Source of the DNA: Fallopia convolvulus
Taxonomy: Eukaryota > Streptophyta > Magnoliopsida > Caryophyllales > Polygonaceae
Assembly (NCBI GenBank): GCA_964016875.1
Contig: OZ024735.1
Coordinates: 11,827,338-11,891,337 of the forward strand
Direction of reading: 5' to 3'
Length of the DNA stretch: 64,000 nt
Positions 1 to 11,813 of the stretch are shown piece by piece. Position numbers and translations under genes: made by a program. How positions within the stretch are numbered: position 1 is the stretch's first letter; each line of letters starts with the position of its first letter. Under the pieces are notes generated by a model. That model ran no database searches. It was not told the DNA's origin and saw only the letters and a list, made by a program, of their open reading frames with translations.

Positions 1-244
1 TGCATTGCTTGTCTTATTGCATACTTGCCATTTGCTTAAGCTGCATATTTCCTTTACTTATCATTAGTATACCATATCTACACCATATCTACCCATTTAC
101 TCCTTCAATTCAACCCAAAAACTGAATTAAGTTGATTGGATTGCTTTGAGGCAAGTTTTGGCTTGATTAAGGTGTGGTATTGCTTGTGTGATTTGCTTTT
201 GGAACACACTACTCTCTCTACTTTCTTGCTTGTTTTCAGGAACA
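1..244 (+). other. E1 leader, 3' part, with 3' splice-site-like end
   Basis: This matches the last part of the leaders of E2, E4, E6 and E7. It ends in a pyrimidine-rich run and TTTTCAG at 233-239, directly before the gag start. No gene is seen here. Confidence 0.75.
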
Positions 245-2063
245 ATGGTGGTCTCTAATGAGCCGAACTCGGCTGAATTGAATCTCACTAAGGAGGCAAT
301 CGACTTCATTAGGTTGTCCATTAATGAGAGTGTACGAGATGGTCAAGCTCGAGTTGTAGAGTTGGCCACGGCTGCAATCAATCCTCAATTGCGGCGTCTA
401 GAGGAGCAAATTGCCACTTTGATTGAGTCATCTCAACGAAGTCACAAGGTTGCCCCTGCAATAGAGCTTACAAGTGATCCAAATCAAGCCTCAATTAGTG
501 ACAAAGTCAAGCAACAAGCAATTGATGAAGAGCATGATGTGCTTGCTAGCTACAAAGATCAAGATCCCCCGGCTCAATACTCCCCCACAGCAGGCCGAGG
601 TAGAGGAAGAGGCATAGGATGGAGAACTCCACCGGTTACCCATCAACAATTCTACAATCAGCAAGCTAACAGGTATACTCAAGCCACTCATCAACAACAA
701 CAACAATACAACAATCCTTTTGATGATGTGACTTATGGCTATCCCAGGGAAGAAAGGCGCCCATGGCATCCTCCCCTTGATGATTTCTATAACCAAGTTG
801 AGGTTGTAGAAGATATCCCACCAGCTTATGGAGTGCAAAGGCCGAACAACAACAATCATGCTAACCAACAGGTCAATCAGATTGGGAAGCGTGATATTAA
901 GATCAAAATAGAGTCATTCAATGGAGAGCTCAATCCAGAGAAGTATCTAGAGTGGGAACAAGCCACAAATTTCATTCTAGATCACATGGGCTATGAAGAA
1001 TGGGAGAAAGTTGCAGTTGTTGTTATTCACTTCGTTAGGACCGCTAGAAATTGGTGGTTCAGAATGAAGGAAGATAGAATCAGAAAGGCCTTACCACCGA
1101 TTGAAACTTGGGGCCAGCTGAATTTTGTCATGAGGAAGAAGTATGTGCCTGAAGAGCATACCGAGCACATGAGGCTGAAAGTGGTTACATGCAAACAAGG
1201 TACCAAGTCTCCAACCGAGTACTTCAATGAGCTAGAGGATTTGAGCTTCAAAGCGGGAATTCATCATTCCCAACGGTCTCTAAGGACCCAATTCATGGCT
1301 GGACTGAATCAAAGCATTAAAGACACATTGGAGATTCAACAAATCAAGGATCTCAATGCCTTAGTACATTCAGCCCAACTACTCTATGAGCAACAACAAA
1401 GGAAGAAGAAGGAAGCTTGGAATGCACCAAAAAGGTATGTTTCTAATCCTAGTTCAAATTCCAATTCTTATCCTTCTAACCCTTCTATGCAGCAAAAGGG
1501 AGCTTCTAGCTCACCTAAACCAACAGGTTTTCAAGGCCAAAGGCGTCCCAACAATGGACCTCCAAGCCAGGCAAGGGCACGTGATTTAGTGTGCTACAAG
1601 TGTCAAGGAAGAGGTCATTATGCCAAGGATTGTCCAAATCAAAAGCAAGTGCTTCTCACCGCCAATGGAGGATATGTGAGTGATGAAGATATACCTCCAA
1701 ATCAAGTGGAGGAGGAGAGCAATGGACAAGAAGAGGAGGACGTGGAGGCCATTGAACCAGATTGCACTGAACAACCTCTAACTTTGGTAACCATGCGTAC
1801 TCTTACTTTACAAGAAACACCTAGGCTAGATCAAAGGGAAAATATTTTTCATACTAGGTGTACAGGAAAGAATCAAGTGTTATGCATGATAATTGATAGT
1901 GGTAGCTGCTGTAACATTATTAATGCTAAGGTAGTTGATCACTTGCAATTAAAAACCCAACCTAGGGCTACTAGTTATGGTCTAAATGGTATCAATGATT
2001 CTGATGGTCCTAACTTAGTCACTCATCAATGCTTAGTCCGTGTTTCCATAGGCAATTATGTGG
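245..2063 (+). pseudogene. E1 gag-protease part of Gag-Pol
   Basis: This is the structural Gag plus aspartic protease of a CRM-like element. The ATG at 245 is chosen over the in-frame ATG at 188 because related copies share AACAATGG here and the splice-site-like CAG lies just upstream. Order: charged N-terminus with an RGRGRG patch, glutamine/asparagine-rich linker, capsid-type gag domain with the WWFRMKEDR and FNELEDL signatures, and a CCHC zinc knuckle (C450-x2-C453-x4-H458-x4-C463) that binds RNA in related Gags. The protease active site DSG follows. In related copies protease and RT lie in the same frame; here a 2-base deletion near 2064 shifts the frame. E2 and E7 carry the same gene in the minus direction. 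Confidence 0.88.
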
Positions 2064-4996
2064 AATATCATGTGTGATGTGGTAAACATGGAATGCACTC
2101 ATATCTTGTTAGGTAGACCATGGTTATTCGATAGGAGAGTTATATATGATGGCATGCTTAATACCTATTCGTTTAACCATGACGGGAGGAGAGTTTCTCT
2201 TCTACCATTGTCGCCCCAACAAGTTTTACAGGACCAGGTACGCAGAGACCAAGCTAGGGCACTTAGGCCTGCCAAGGAAGAGAAAGAAGAGGCTGAATCG
2301 GCAGCCAAGCTTGCGGTCAGGCGCTCGGCGCACGACGCACCAACAAAGCCTAGCGGCGTTTCCCAGTCTCCACCCGAGCGTTCTGGCTCAAATTTTAGGA
2401 CAACAACAAGCACAGGTGGAGCTACTGTTTGGGATGAAAAACGCCCAGATAATGTCCCTAAATCGTCCAAAGTGCCGAGCAGCAGTTCCAGCAGTGCACC
2501 AGAGACGAAAACGGGGCTATCTCCCAAACCACTCGAGCGTTTTGGCTCCAATTTTGGGATCACTTCAGAGACTCAGAGAGCTACAGATCTGGAAAAAGAA
2601 CGCCCACAGAAAGTGCCAAAAAACGGCATAAAGGGCAGTGTAGAAAAGCGCTCTCTAGTGACTCAGTCTAGTATTTCTTTCCCTAACTCTTTTTGCTTAC
2701 TTCTTATGAGGAAAGATATACTTGTTATTCGTCTAGATATTTCACATCTTCCAAAGTGTATTCAAGCTCTATTCCAGGAATTTGAAGATGTGATGCCTGA
2801 CGAGTTGCCACAAGGCCTTCCACCAATTAGAGGCATTGAGCATCAAATCGACTTGGTGCACGACGCTTCTTTGCCAAACCGTGCAGCCTATAGAGCAAGT
2901 CCAGAGGAGACCGCTGAGCTTCAAAGACAAGTGCAAGATCTCATGGACAAAGGCTATGTGCGTGAATCACTCAGCCCATGCGCGGTTCCGGTGATTTTGG
3001 TGCCAAAGAAGGATGGCACATGGAGAATGTGTGTTGATTGCAGGGCGATCAACCAAATAACAGTTAAGTACCGTCATCCCATTCCTAGATTAGATGATAT
3101 GCTTGATGAATTGCATGGTGCTAATTTCTTTTCAAAGATTGATTTAAGAAGTGGGTACCATCAAATTAGGATGAGGGAAGGGGATGAATGGAAAACTGCC
3201 TTTAAAACTAAGTATGGTTTATATGAATGGTTAGTAATGCCTTTTGGATTAACTAATGCACCTATTACTTTCATGAGGCTTATGAACCATGTTCTAAGAA
3301 GATACTTAGGAAAAATTATTGTAGTCTACTTTGATGATATCTTAGTCTATAGCAAAACCTTGCATGAACATGTAGATCATCTTAGGGCTGTTTTGGACAC
3401 TTTAAGGTTAGAAAAGCTTTATGTTAACTTGAAAAAGTGTTCTTTTTGCTCGGAGTCTACCTTTTTTCTTGGTTTTGTTGTGTCTAAAGGTGGATTGAGG
3501 GTAGATGAAGACAAGATCAAGGCAATCAAGGAGTGGTCCCAACCGACTACACCAACCATGGTGCGCTCTTTTCTCGGCTTGGCTGGCTTCTACAGAAGAT
3601 TTGTGCGTGATTTTAGCACAATTGCAGCCCCTCTCCATGAGCTTACAAAGAAGGATTCAACATTCAAATGGAGAGAGCAACAAGAGAACGCCTTCAACAC
3701 TTTGAAGGACAGGTTATGCCACGCCCCAGTACTCCAACTCCCTGAGTTCTCCAAGGCATTCGAGATAGAGTTGGACACTTCTGGACATGGCATAGGAGGC
3801 GTGCTCTTGCAAGACAAGAAACCCATAGCTTACTTTAGTGAAAAGCTTAGTGGGGTTGAGTTGAATTACCCTACTTATGATAAAGAGTTGTACGCTTTAA
3901 TTAGGGTTTTGAAAACTTGGTCTCATTATTTGTGGCCTAAGGAGTTTGTAATCCATTCTGATCATGAGGCCTTGAAGTATTTGAAAGGCCAATCCAGACT
4001 CAGCAGGCGACATGCAAGATGGGTTGAATTTATGGAGACCTTCCCATATGTTGTAAAGCATAAGAAAGGCAAAGAGAATGTGGTAGCTGACGCCCTTTCT
4101 CGCAGGTATGTTCTCTTGAACCAATGTGATGTTAAGATCCTTGGATTTGCAATGATTAGGGAATTGTATGCTAGTGATCCTCACTTTGCTGAAATTTATA
4201 AGAATTGCATGTCTAGGGGAGAAATAGATACCTACTTTATTGATGATGGATACTTGTTTAAAGCTGGTAAATTGTGCATTCCTTCATCTAGTATACGTAG
4301 GCTTCTAACTAAAGAGGTTCATGAATCAAGAGGACATAGGGGTTTAGAAAAGACTTTAGAAGGATTAAAAGAACACTACTATTGGCCTAAGATGAGTAAT
4401 TATGTGCTTAGATTTGTCAAGAGTTGTGTTGTTTGTGCTAAAGCTAAGTCTAGACTTAACCCCCATGGTTTATATCAGCCTTTGCCTATTCCTAGTTCAC
4501 CTTGGGAGGACATTTCTATGGACTTCATTGTAGGATTGCCTAGAACTAGGAAGGGTAGAGATTCTATCTTTGTGGTAGTAGACCGATTTTCCAAAATGGC
4601 TCATTTTATTCCTTGTCACACGACTGATGATGATGTGCATGTTGCTGATTTGTTCTTTAAAGAAGTTGTTAGATTGCATGGCATTCCTTGTTCTATTGTT
4701 TCAAATCGTGATGCTAAGTTCTTGAGTTATTTTTGGAAAAGTCTGTGGTCTAAATTGGGAACTAAATTGCTATTTTCTACCTCATGTCATCCACAAACTG
4801 ATGGGCAAACTGAAGTTACTAATAGAACGTTAGGGGTTTTACTTAGAACTATGCTTAAAGCTAACCTCAAACGTTGGGAAGATGTTTTGCCTTTTGTGGA
4901 GTTTGCTTATAACAGGTCAATCCATTCAGCTACAAAAATGACCCCTTTTGAGGTTGTTTATGGGCTGAATCCGAAGACTCCAGTGGATTTAACGCC
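2058..4996 (+). pseudogene. E1 pol: RT, RNase H, integrase (3' truncated)
   Basis: This continues Gag-Pol in the shifted frame. Visible in order: end of protease (HILLGRPW), a variable serine/proline-rich linker at about 2230-2640, reverse transcriptase with the intact YFDD box at about 3330, RNase H ending in ADALSRR near 4105, and integrase with the HHCC zinc finger (HESRGH ... CVVC) and the first and third catalytic acidic residues. The second catalytic Asp (SDRD in E7) reads Asn at 4704-4706. The frame is otherwise open to 4996, where integrase after the YGLNP region is replaced by LTR sequence; the ORF then ends at 5060 in LTR. This copy could make RT but not a working integrase. Confidence 0.88.
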
Positions 4997-5687
4997 TTGG
5001 TTGTTAGAGATATTTTTAGTTTGTTTTAGATATTTTGAGTTTGTTAGGATATTTCCTTAAATAAATAAATCAGCCATGATTTATTTTATTTAAGGGGATC
5101 TAGATAGATATTATTATAGATATTTTATTATATCTTGAGAAGCAAGACAAGGAGGCCTAATCTATCTATTAGGGCCGGCCATACCTTGACTCCTTGCTCC
5201 CCAAGGAATAGCTTTGTATTCTCTATTTATACTTTGCAATTTCATTAATAAAAATCAGCTTGAGAGAGATTAAACCCAAATTGGTTTAATCTATCTCTTG
5301 GGCTCCAAAAAAATAACGAGTTGTGTGCTTGCAAGTTCATTCATTCGATCGTCATTATCATCACTTCGAGATCTCTTCATGCTCTTTGTTCGAAATATGA
5401 TTTATTGTGTGGTCAATTAGATTGTTCTAGTTTTGATTATTAAAGATCAAACTAGTTAATCAATCGGATTTAGCGTTAGAGCCAATCCGTTTGAACTATC
5501 AAGTTGATTATATCTATACTTCAGATCGGTCCTTCAAATTTAATCAATTCAATTCGGTTTCATTGTTGTTGAGAAAGTTACTAACTTTAAAGCAAATTCA
5601 GGTTGGATCAAGATTACTGGCAAGATCGGGACTTGTGTGGGTCATATACGAGGTTCCTAAGGAGTCATCCGAGGCAATCACGTATCA
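4997..5687 (+). repeat. LTR fragment (3' 690 bp) fused to E1
   Basis: It matches the downstream part of the LTRs at 11814, 18760 and 27496, including a TATA-like CTATTTATA near 5223, an AATAAAA near 5247 and the terminal CACGTATCA at 5687. The first 400 or so bases of the LTR are absent. The left junction lies in integrase and the right junction in minus-strand RT of E2, with no target duplication. Confidence 0.85.
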
Positions 5688-6392
5688 ATAAGCCTCATGA
5701 AAGTACTAGGTGCATTCGTTAATCCAAAAGGCATTACTAACCATTCATATAATCCATACTTAGTTTTAAAGGCAGTTTTCCATTCATCCCCTTCCCTCAT
5801 TCTTATTTGATGGTACACACTTCTTAAATCAATCTTTGAAAAGAAATTAGCACCATGCAATTCATCAAGCATATCATCTAAACTAGGAATGGGATGACGG
5901 TACTTAACTGTTATTTGGTTGATCGCCCTGCAATCAACACACATTCTCCATGTTCCATCCTTCTTTGGCACCAAAATCACCAAAACGCGCATGGGCTGAG
6001 GGATTCACGCACATAGCCTTTGTCCATGAGATCTTGCACTTGTCTTTGAAGCTTAGCGGTCTCCTCTGTACTTGCTCTATAGGCTGCACAGTTTGGTAAA
6101 GAAGCGCCGGGCACCAAATCAATTTGATGCTCAATGCCTCTAATTGGTGGAAGGCCTTGTGGCAACTCGTCAGGCATCACATCTTCAAATTCCTGTAATA
6201 GAGCTTGAATACACTTTGGAAGATGTGAAATATCTTGACAAATAACAAGTATTTCTTTCCTCATAAGAAGTAAGCAAAAAGAGTTAGGGAAAGAAATACT
6301 AGATTGAGTCAATAGAGAGCGCTTTTCTACACTGCCCTTTATGCCGTTTTTGGCAATTTCTGTGGGCTTTCTTTTTCCAGATCTGTATCTCT
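5688..6392 (-). pseudogene. E2 pol fragment (RT N-terminal part)
   Basis: The two overlapping minus frames (5977-6312 and 5678-5992) encode the start of RT: LPQGLPPIRG, then PKKDGTWRMCVDCRAIN and MPFGLTNAPSTFM. A one-base deletion near 5985 relative to E6 and E7 separates them. An in-frame nonsense codon at about 6393 (CAG to TAG compared with relatives) separates this part from gag-protease. RT breaks off before the YFDD box, at the E1/E2 junction, so the fragment cannot encode an active polymerase. Confidence 0.85.
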
Positions 6393-8597
6393 CTAAGGCT
6401 CTGAAGTGCTCCCAAAATTTGAGCCAAAATGCTCGAGTGGTTTGGGAGATAGCCCCGTTTTCGTCTCTGGTGCACCGCTGGAACTGTTGCTCGGCACTTT
6501 GGACGATTTAGGGACATTCTCTGGGCGTTTTTCATTCCAAAAGGTAGCTCCACCTGTGCTTGATGTTTTCCTCAAATTTGAGCCAGAACGCCCGGGTGAA
6601 GACTGGGAAACGCCGCTAGGCTTTGTTGGTGCGTCGGGCGCCGAACGCCGGGCCGCAAGCTTGGCTGCCGAATAGGAATTAAGCATGCCATCATATATAA
6701 CTCTCCTATCGAATAACCATGGTCTACCTAACAAGATATGAGTGCATTCCATGTTTACCACATCACAAATGATATCATCCACATAATTGCCTATGGAAAC
6801 ACGGACTAAGCATTGATGAGTAACTAAGTTAGGACCATCAGAATCATTAATACCATTTAGACCATAACTAGTAGCCCTAGGTTGGGTTTTTAATTGCAAG
6901 TGATCAACTACCTTAGCATTAATAATGTTACAGCAGCTACCACTATCAATTATCATGCATAACACTTGATTCTTTACTGTACACCTAGTATGAAAAATAT
7001 TTTCCCTTTGATCTAGCCTAGGTGTTTCTTGTAAACTAAGAGCACGCATGGTTACCAAAGTTAGAGGTTGTTCGGTGCAATCTGGTTCAATGGCCTCTAC
7101 GTCCTCCTCCTCTTGTCCATTGCTCTCCTCCTCCACTTGATTTGGAGGTATATCTTCATCATTCACATATCCTCCATTGGTGGTGAGAAGCACTTGCTTT
7201 TGATTTGGACAATCCTTGGCATAATGACCTCTTCCTTGACACTTGTAGCACACTAAATCACGTGCCCTTGGCTGGTTTGGAGGTCCATTGTTGGGACGCC
7301 TTTGGACTTGAAAACCTGTTGGTTTAGGTGAGCTAGAAGCTCCCTTTTGCTGCATAGAAGGGTTAGAAGAATAAGAATTGGAATTTGAACTAGGATTAGA
7401 AACATACCTTTTTGGTGCATTCCAAGCTTCCTTCTTCTTCCTTAGTTGTTGCTCATAGAGTAGTTGGGCTGAATGTACTAAGGCATTGAGATCCTTGATT
7501 TGTTGAATCTCCAATGTGTCTTTAATGCTTTGATTCAGTCCAGCCATGAATTGGGTCCTTAGAGACCGTTGGGAATGATGAATTCCCGCTTTGAAGCTCA
7601 AATCCTCTAGCTCATTGAAGTACTCGGTTGGAGACTTGGTACCTTGTTTGCATGTAACAACTTTCAGCCTCATGTGCTCGGTATGCTCTTCTGGCACATA
7701 CTTCTTCCAAATGACAAACTTCAGCTGGCCCCAAGTTTCAATAGGTGGTAAGGCCTTTCCGATTCTATCTTCCTTCATTCTGAACCACCAATTTCTAGCG
7801 GTCCCAACGAAGTGAATAACAACAACTGCAATTTTCTCCCATTCTTCATAGCCCATGTGATCTAGGATGAAATTTGTAGTTTGTTCCCACTCTAGATACT
7901 TCTCTGGATTGAGCTCTCCACTGAATGGCTCTATCTTGATCTTAATATCACGCTTCCCAATCTGATTGACTTGTTGGTTAGCATGATTGTTGTTGTTCGG
8001 CCTTTGCACTCCATAAGCTGGTGGAATATCTTCTACAACCTCAGCTTGGTTATAGAAATCATCAAGGGGAGGATGCCATGGGCGCCTTTCTTCCCCGGGA
8101 TAGCCATAAGTCACATCATCAAAAGGATTGTTGTATTGTTGTTGTTGTTGATGAGTGGCTTGAGTATACCTGTTAGCTTGCTGATTGTAGAATTGTTGAT
8201 GGGTAACCGGTGGAGTTCTCGATCCTATGCCTCTTCCTCTACCTCGGCCTGCTGTGGGGGAGTATTGAGCCGGGGGATCTTGATCTTTGTAGCTAGCAAG
8301 CAAATCATGCTCTTCATCAATTGCTTGTTGCTTGACTTTGTCACTAATTGAGGCTTGATTTGGATCACTTGTAAGCTCTATTGCAGGGGCAACCTTGTGA
8401 CTTCGTTGAGATGACTGAATCAAAGTGGCAATTTGCTCCTCTAGACACCGCAATTGAGGATTGATTGCAGCTGTGGCCAACTCTACAGCTCGAGCTTGAC
8501 CATCTCGTACACTCTCATTAATGGACAACCTAATGAAGTCGATTGCCTCCTTAGTGAGATTCAATTCAGCCGAGTTCGGCTCATTAGAGACCACCAT
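6393..8597 (-). pseudogene. E2 gag-protease
   Basis: This is an open minus-strand Gag plus protease. The ATG is placed at 8597 by the conserved AACAATGG context; the open frame itself begins upstream at 8654. It has the same order as E1: RGRGRG patch, capsid-type gag domain (WWFRMKEDR), CCHC zinc knuckle CYKCQGRGHYAKDC near 7250, and protease DSG near 6945. Compared with E6, an in-frame deletion of about 110 bp near 6674 joins two TCG triplets in the linker after protease (YSAAKLAARR instead of YSFNYDGRR...). The frame ends at a nonsense codon at 6393, so RT is not reached. Confidence 0.87.
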
Positions 8598-9932
8598 TGT
8601 TCCTGAAAACAAGCAAGAAAGTAGAGAGAGTAGTGTGTTCCAAAAGCAAATCACACAAGCAATACCACACCTTAATCAAGCCAAAACTTGCCTCAAAACA
8701 ATCCAATCAACTTAATTCAGTTTTTGGGTTGAATTGAGGGAGTAAATGGGTATATATGGTGTAGATATGGAATACTAATGATAAATAAAGGAAATATGCA
8801 GCTTAAGCAAATGGCAAGTATGCAATAAGACAAGCAATGCAAATAATCCCTTTATGAGCTCTAAAACACATGCAATCTCTCAATTGACTCTATGCAAGTT
8901 AATAAAGCCAAATTCAAGCATGCAAGGACAGAAATATGGTAGGCTAAGTGACTTTTGTTTCGTCACCCTTTTTCTTCAAAGTGATTTCTACTTAACTATT
9001 TTTAAGCAAGTAATCACTAAGGTTAAAAGTGGCTTAAACTAGTTGGGGTAGATCACTTTTGCTTTTCTGATTTTTTTTTTACTTTATGCACAAACTACTC
9101 TTGTGCTAGAATGAAGACTAACAAAGAATGCAAAGGAATGCAAATGGGGCAAAAACGAGACTATACTAATCTGATTTTTTTTTATCTAAGTGACTTTATA
9201 CTACCAATGAAACCAACTAGAAGCAAAATTAATAAAGAAGAAAAGGGCTAGGTCGAAATTATGGAATGCAATGACAAAAATTAGCAAATATCAACAATGC
9301 AATATGAATCTCTATTGATCATGCAACATGCAATAAAAACTCATAAAAATTGTAGGAAGACAAAAGCTAATCTATATTGCAATCAAACTCAACCAATTCA
9401 ACCAAAAGCATGCAACAAATCCCTTAAAATCTCCTATATGGGTTATTACTTGGAGGGCAAGCAACAACAAGGAGGGTTAGGGTTTGGTGAAGCCTCGACT
9501 GAGATCTAGGGTTAGGGTTTTCGGGTTTGGCTCTAGGGTTTAGAGAAAGGTAGGGTTCGAACTAGGGTTACCTAATTAGGGCTCGAATTGATATGGCCGC
9601 TAATTAGGGTTAGGGTTGCGAGGGTAGGGTAGGCGAATTAGGGTTAGGGTGCTCCGAATGGAGTGGGGTTGGTGGGGTTAGGTTTTAGTGGTGGTGGGGG
9701 GGGGGTGCGGCTAGGGTTAGCGACACCAGGTCGTGGTGGTGGAGGGTGGTGCGAGGTGGTGGTTGCGGAAAAAGGTGGTGGTTGTGGGGAAAATTCAGCC
9801 TTTGGATCTCAAAAAATTGTAACCTGGTTAAAGGTTCAAGCTTTGGGATCAAAAACTGAATTAAAATTGACTAGAAAGCAAATTAAGGAAAGAAATTTTT
9901 TACTTGGCGAGACGCTGGATTATGATACCACT
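8598..9932 (-). other. E2 leader (5' UTR) with telomere-like repeats
   Basis: This is non-coding leader between PBS and gag. It holds a G-rich block of TTAGGG-like units at about 9478-9720, poly-T/A tracts near 9070 and 9175, and many ATGs that would hamper scanning translation. It is homologous to the leaders of E3, E4, E5 and E6. Confidence 0.75.
9917..9930 (-). other. E2 primer binding site
   Basis: On the minus strand the sequence two bases inside the LTR is TGGTATCATAATCC. Its first eight bases match the complement of the plant initiator Met-tRNA 3' end (TGGTATCA). Confidence 0.65.
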
Positions 9933-11081
9933 TGATACGTGATTGCCTCGGATGACTCCTCAAAAACCTCGTATATGACCCACACAAGTCCCGATCTTGC
10001 CAGTAATCGAATTCAAACCTACAAAAGCTCTCAAATCAGATTGCTTGCGGTGCAAGTAAAGACGAAACTGAATTGAAACAAATGAGTTTGATAATTGAAG
10101 GACTCAATTCTGATAGTCAATCAGATTGGCTCTAACACTAAATCTGATTGATTAACTAGAACGATCTTTAACAATCGATTCTAGAACAATCTCAATTGAA
10201 TAAACCAATCAACAAACTTAAACAACAAACACGATAAGAGAGAACGAGAGTTCGATGATGATGATGATGGTTGGGCCGAAACTTGAATGCATAGAACACT
10301 TTGTGATTTTTGGAGCCCAAAGACTAGATAAAGCTTTCTTAGGGTTTATCTAATCTCAAGCTAATTTTATTGAATGGAAATTGCAAAGTATAAATAGAGA
10401 ATACAAAGCTATTACTTGGGGAGCAAGGAGAGAGGTATGGCCGGCCCTAATAGATAGATTAGGCCTCCTTGTCTTGCTTCCCAAGATATAATAAAATATC
10501 TAATAATATCTATCTAGATTCCCCTTAAATAAAATAAATCCTGGCTGATTTATTTATTTAAGGAAAATATCCTAACAACTATAAAATATCCAAAACAAAC
10601 TAAAAATATCTCTAACAACCAAGAGAGAGAAGATCAACCAACTAACATAAGCCTATTGGCTGATTTCTCTATATTATTTAAAAGCAAAAACATGCCTATT
10701 ATAAATAAAATAGAAGATATTTTCTCTTACTTAGAATGGTCAAGTCAAAGGGTTGACTTTGACCCATATACCAATTTATCTCACCCGGTCACTTACTAAA
10801 TTTAGCCCTAAAGTGAGACAAACTAATACATGTTTCTAAATAAGGAAATAGTGATTTTCGGCCCCTTGAGTTAATCCATTGAATCAGGCCTCAATTGATG
10901 TCGAATGCACGAGACCCACTTTGGCTTGGTTGGCTCTTCAAGAACAGCTGCCAATCGAACCAAGATTGCAGATGTGCCTTGAGCAATCTTCTTAGCTCGA
11001 CTTCTTGTAATTGGCCCATCAGAAGGCACTCGAATCAACTCATCGATGTCGGTTGGAGACGTGGCAGGCTTCACTGCATCA
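9933..11081 (-). repeat. E2 5' LTR, type B (1149 bp)
   Basis: On the minus strand it starts TGATGCAGTGAAGCC at 11081 and ends CACGTATCA at 9933. It includes the copy of the pol tail (frame 10871-11074 with GPITRSRAKK). The copy in the 5' LTR is not preceded by pol, so it is not expected to be translated as part of pol. The right flank is AAGAT in type C LTR sequence; the partner target site is lost with the 3' end of E2. Confidence 0.88.
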
Positions 11082-11277
11082 AAGATATAATAAAATATCT
11101 AGACCTATAACAAACTAGATTCCCTTAAATAAAATAAATCATGGCTGATTTATTTATTTAAGAAAATATCCTAACAAACTCAAAATATCTAAAAGATAAT
11201 AAAAACATAGGAGAGAGATTATCAACCAACTAACATATGCCTATGGTCGAAATCTCTAATTATTTTAGCATAAAAAC
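11082..11277 (-). repeat. Type C LTR fragment, downstream part
   Basis: It contains AAAAGATAATAAAAACATAG, which is found only in the type C LTR at 29978-31184. The sequence resumes at 17037 after the solo LTR nest. The last five bases, AAAAC (11273-11277), are duplicated at 17032-17036. Confidence 0.8.
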
Positions 11278-11813
11278 TGATACGTGATTGCCCTAGAATC
11301 CTTCGTAGAAACCTCGTATATGACCCACACGATCCCGATCTTGCCAGCAAATAACTTCAATCCTACAAAAGCTTTCAACTTTAGTTTCCTTGTTGCGTAA
11401 GTAATGAAAATTCGAAATTGAATGAGGCTAAATCTGGTTCGAACACTTATGATTGAATCAAAAGGGATAGTTCAATTGGATTGGCTCTAACGCTAAATCC
11501 AATTGATAAACTAGATTGATCTTTAACATTCAAAACTAGAACTAATCAATTGACCAATTTGAAGGAACAAACTGATTTAGTCATGAGAACAAGAGAGAGA
11601 ATTCGGATGTTGAGAGTTGATCGATCGAATGAACTTGAATGATAGAACACTTGTGTTTTTGGGCCCAAGAGATAGATTAAACCAATTTGGGTTTTAATCT
11701 CTCTCAAGCTGATTTTATTGAATGAAATAACAAGAGTATAAATAGAGAATACAAAGCTATTCCTTGGGGAGCAAGCAAGGGAGCATGGCCGGCCCTAGTA
11801 GGGGTAGATATGC

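Larger units (their letters stand above)
1..5687 (+). mobile_element. E1: truncated CRM-like Ty3/gypsy retrotransposon
   Basis: The copy begins in the 3' part of the leader at the window edge and runs through gag, protease, reverse transcriptase, RNase H and integrase. At about 4996 integrase coding sequence stops abruptly and the 3' 690 bp of an LTR follows, so the integrase C-terminus, polypurine tract and LTR 5' part are missing. Assignment to the CRM-like chromovirus clade rests on recalled RT/IN signature motifs (YRHPIPRLDDMLDELHG, GDEWKTAFKTK, GLYEWLVMPFGL). It forms an inverted pair with E2. Confidence 0.9.
5688..11081 (-). mobile_element. E2: 5' half of a CRM-like retrotransposon
   Basis: Read on the minus strand this is a complete 5' LTR (9933-11081), PBS, leader, gag, protease and the first part of RT, ending at 5688 inside RT. 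RNase H, integrase and the 3' LTR are missing. It is the same family as E1, E4, E6 and E7. Confidence 0.9.

Noticed and set aside
491..868. Antisense ORF of about 125 codons, repeated opposite gag in E1, E2, E4, E6 and E7.
   Set aside because: It lies opposite the glutamine/asparagine-rich part of gag and is alike between copies only because gag is. It has no own start context or domain.
2146..2631. ORF starting MMACLIPIRLTM in another frame of the protease-RT linker, seen again at 34045 and 41543-42028.
   Set aside because: It overlaps the real frame in a compositionally biased linker; its recurrence follows copy homology. In E4 it is read only because of a 2-base deletion.
9478..9720. Possible interstitial telomere or former chromosome end.
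   Set aside because: The same block sits at the same place in five leaders, so it is part of the retroelement.
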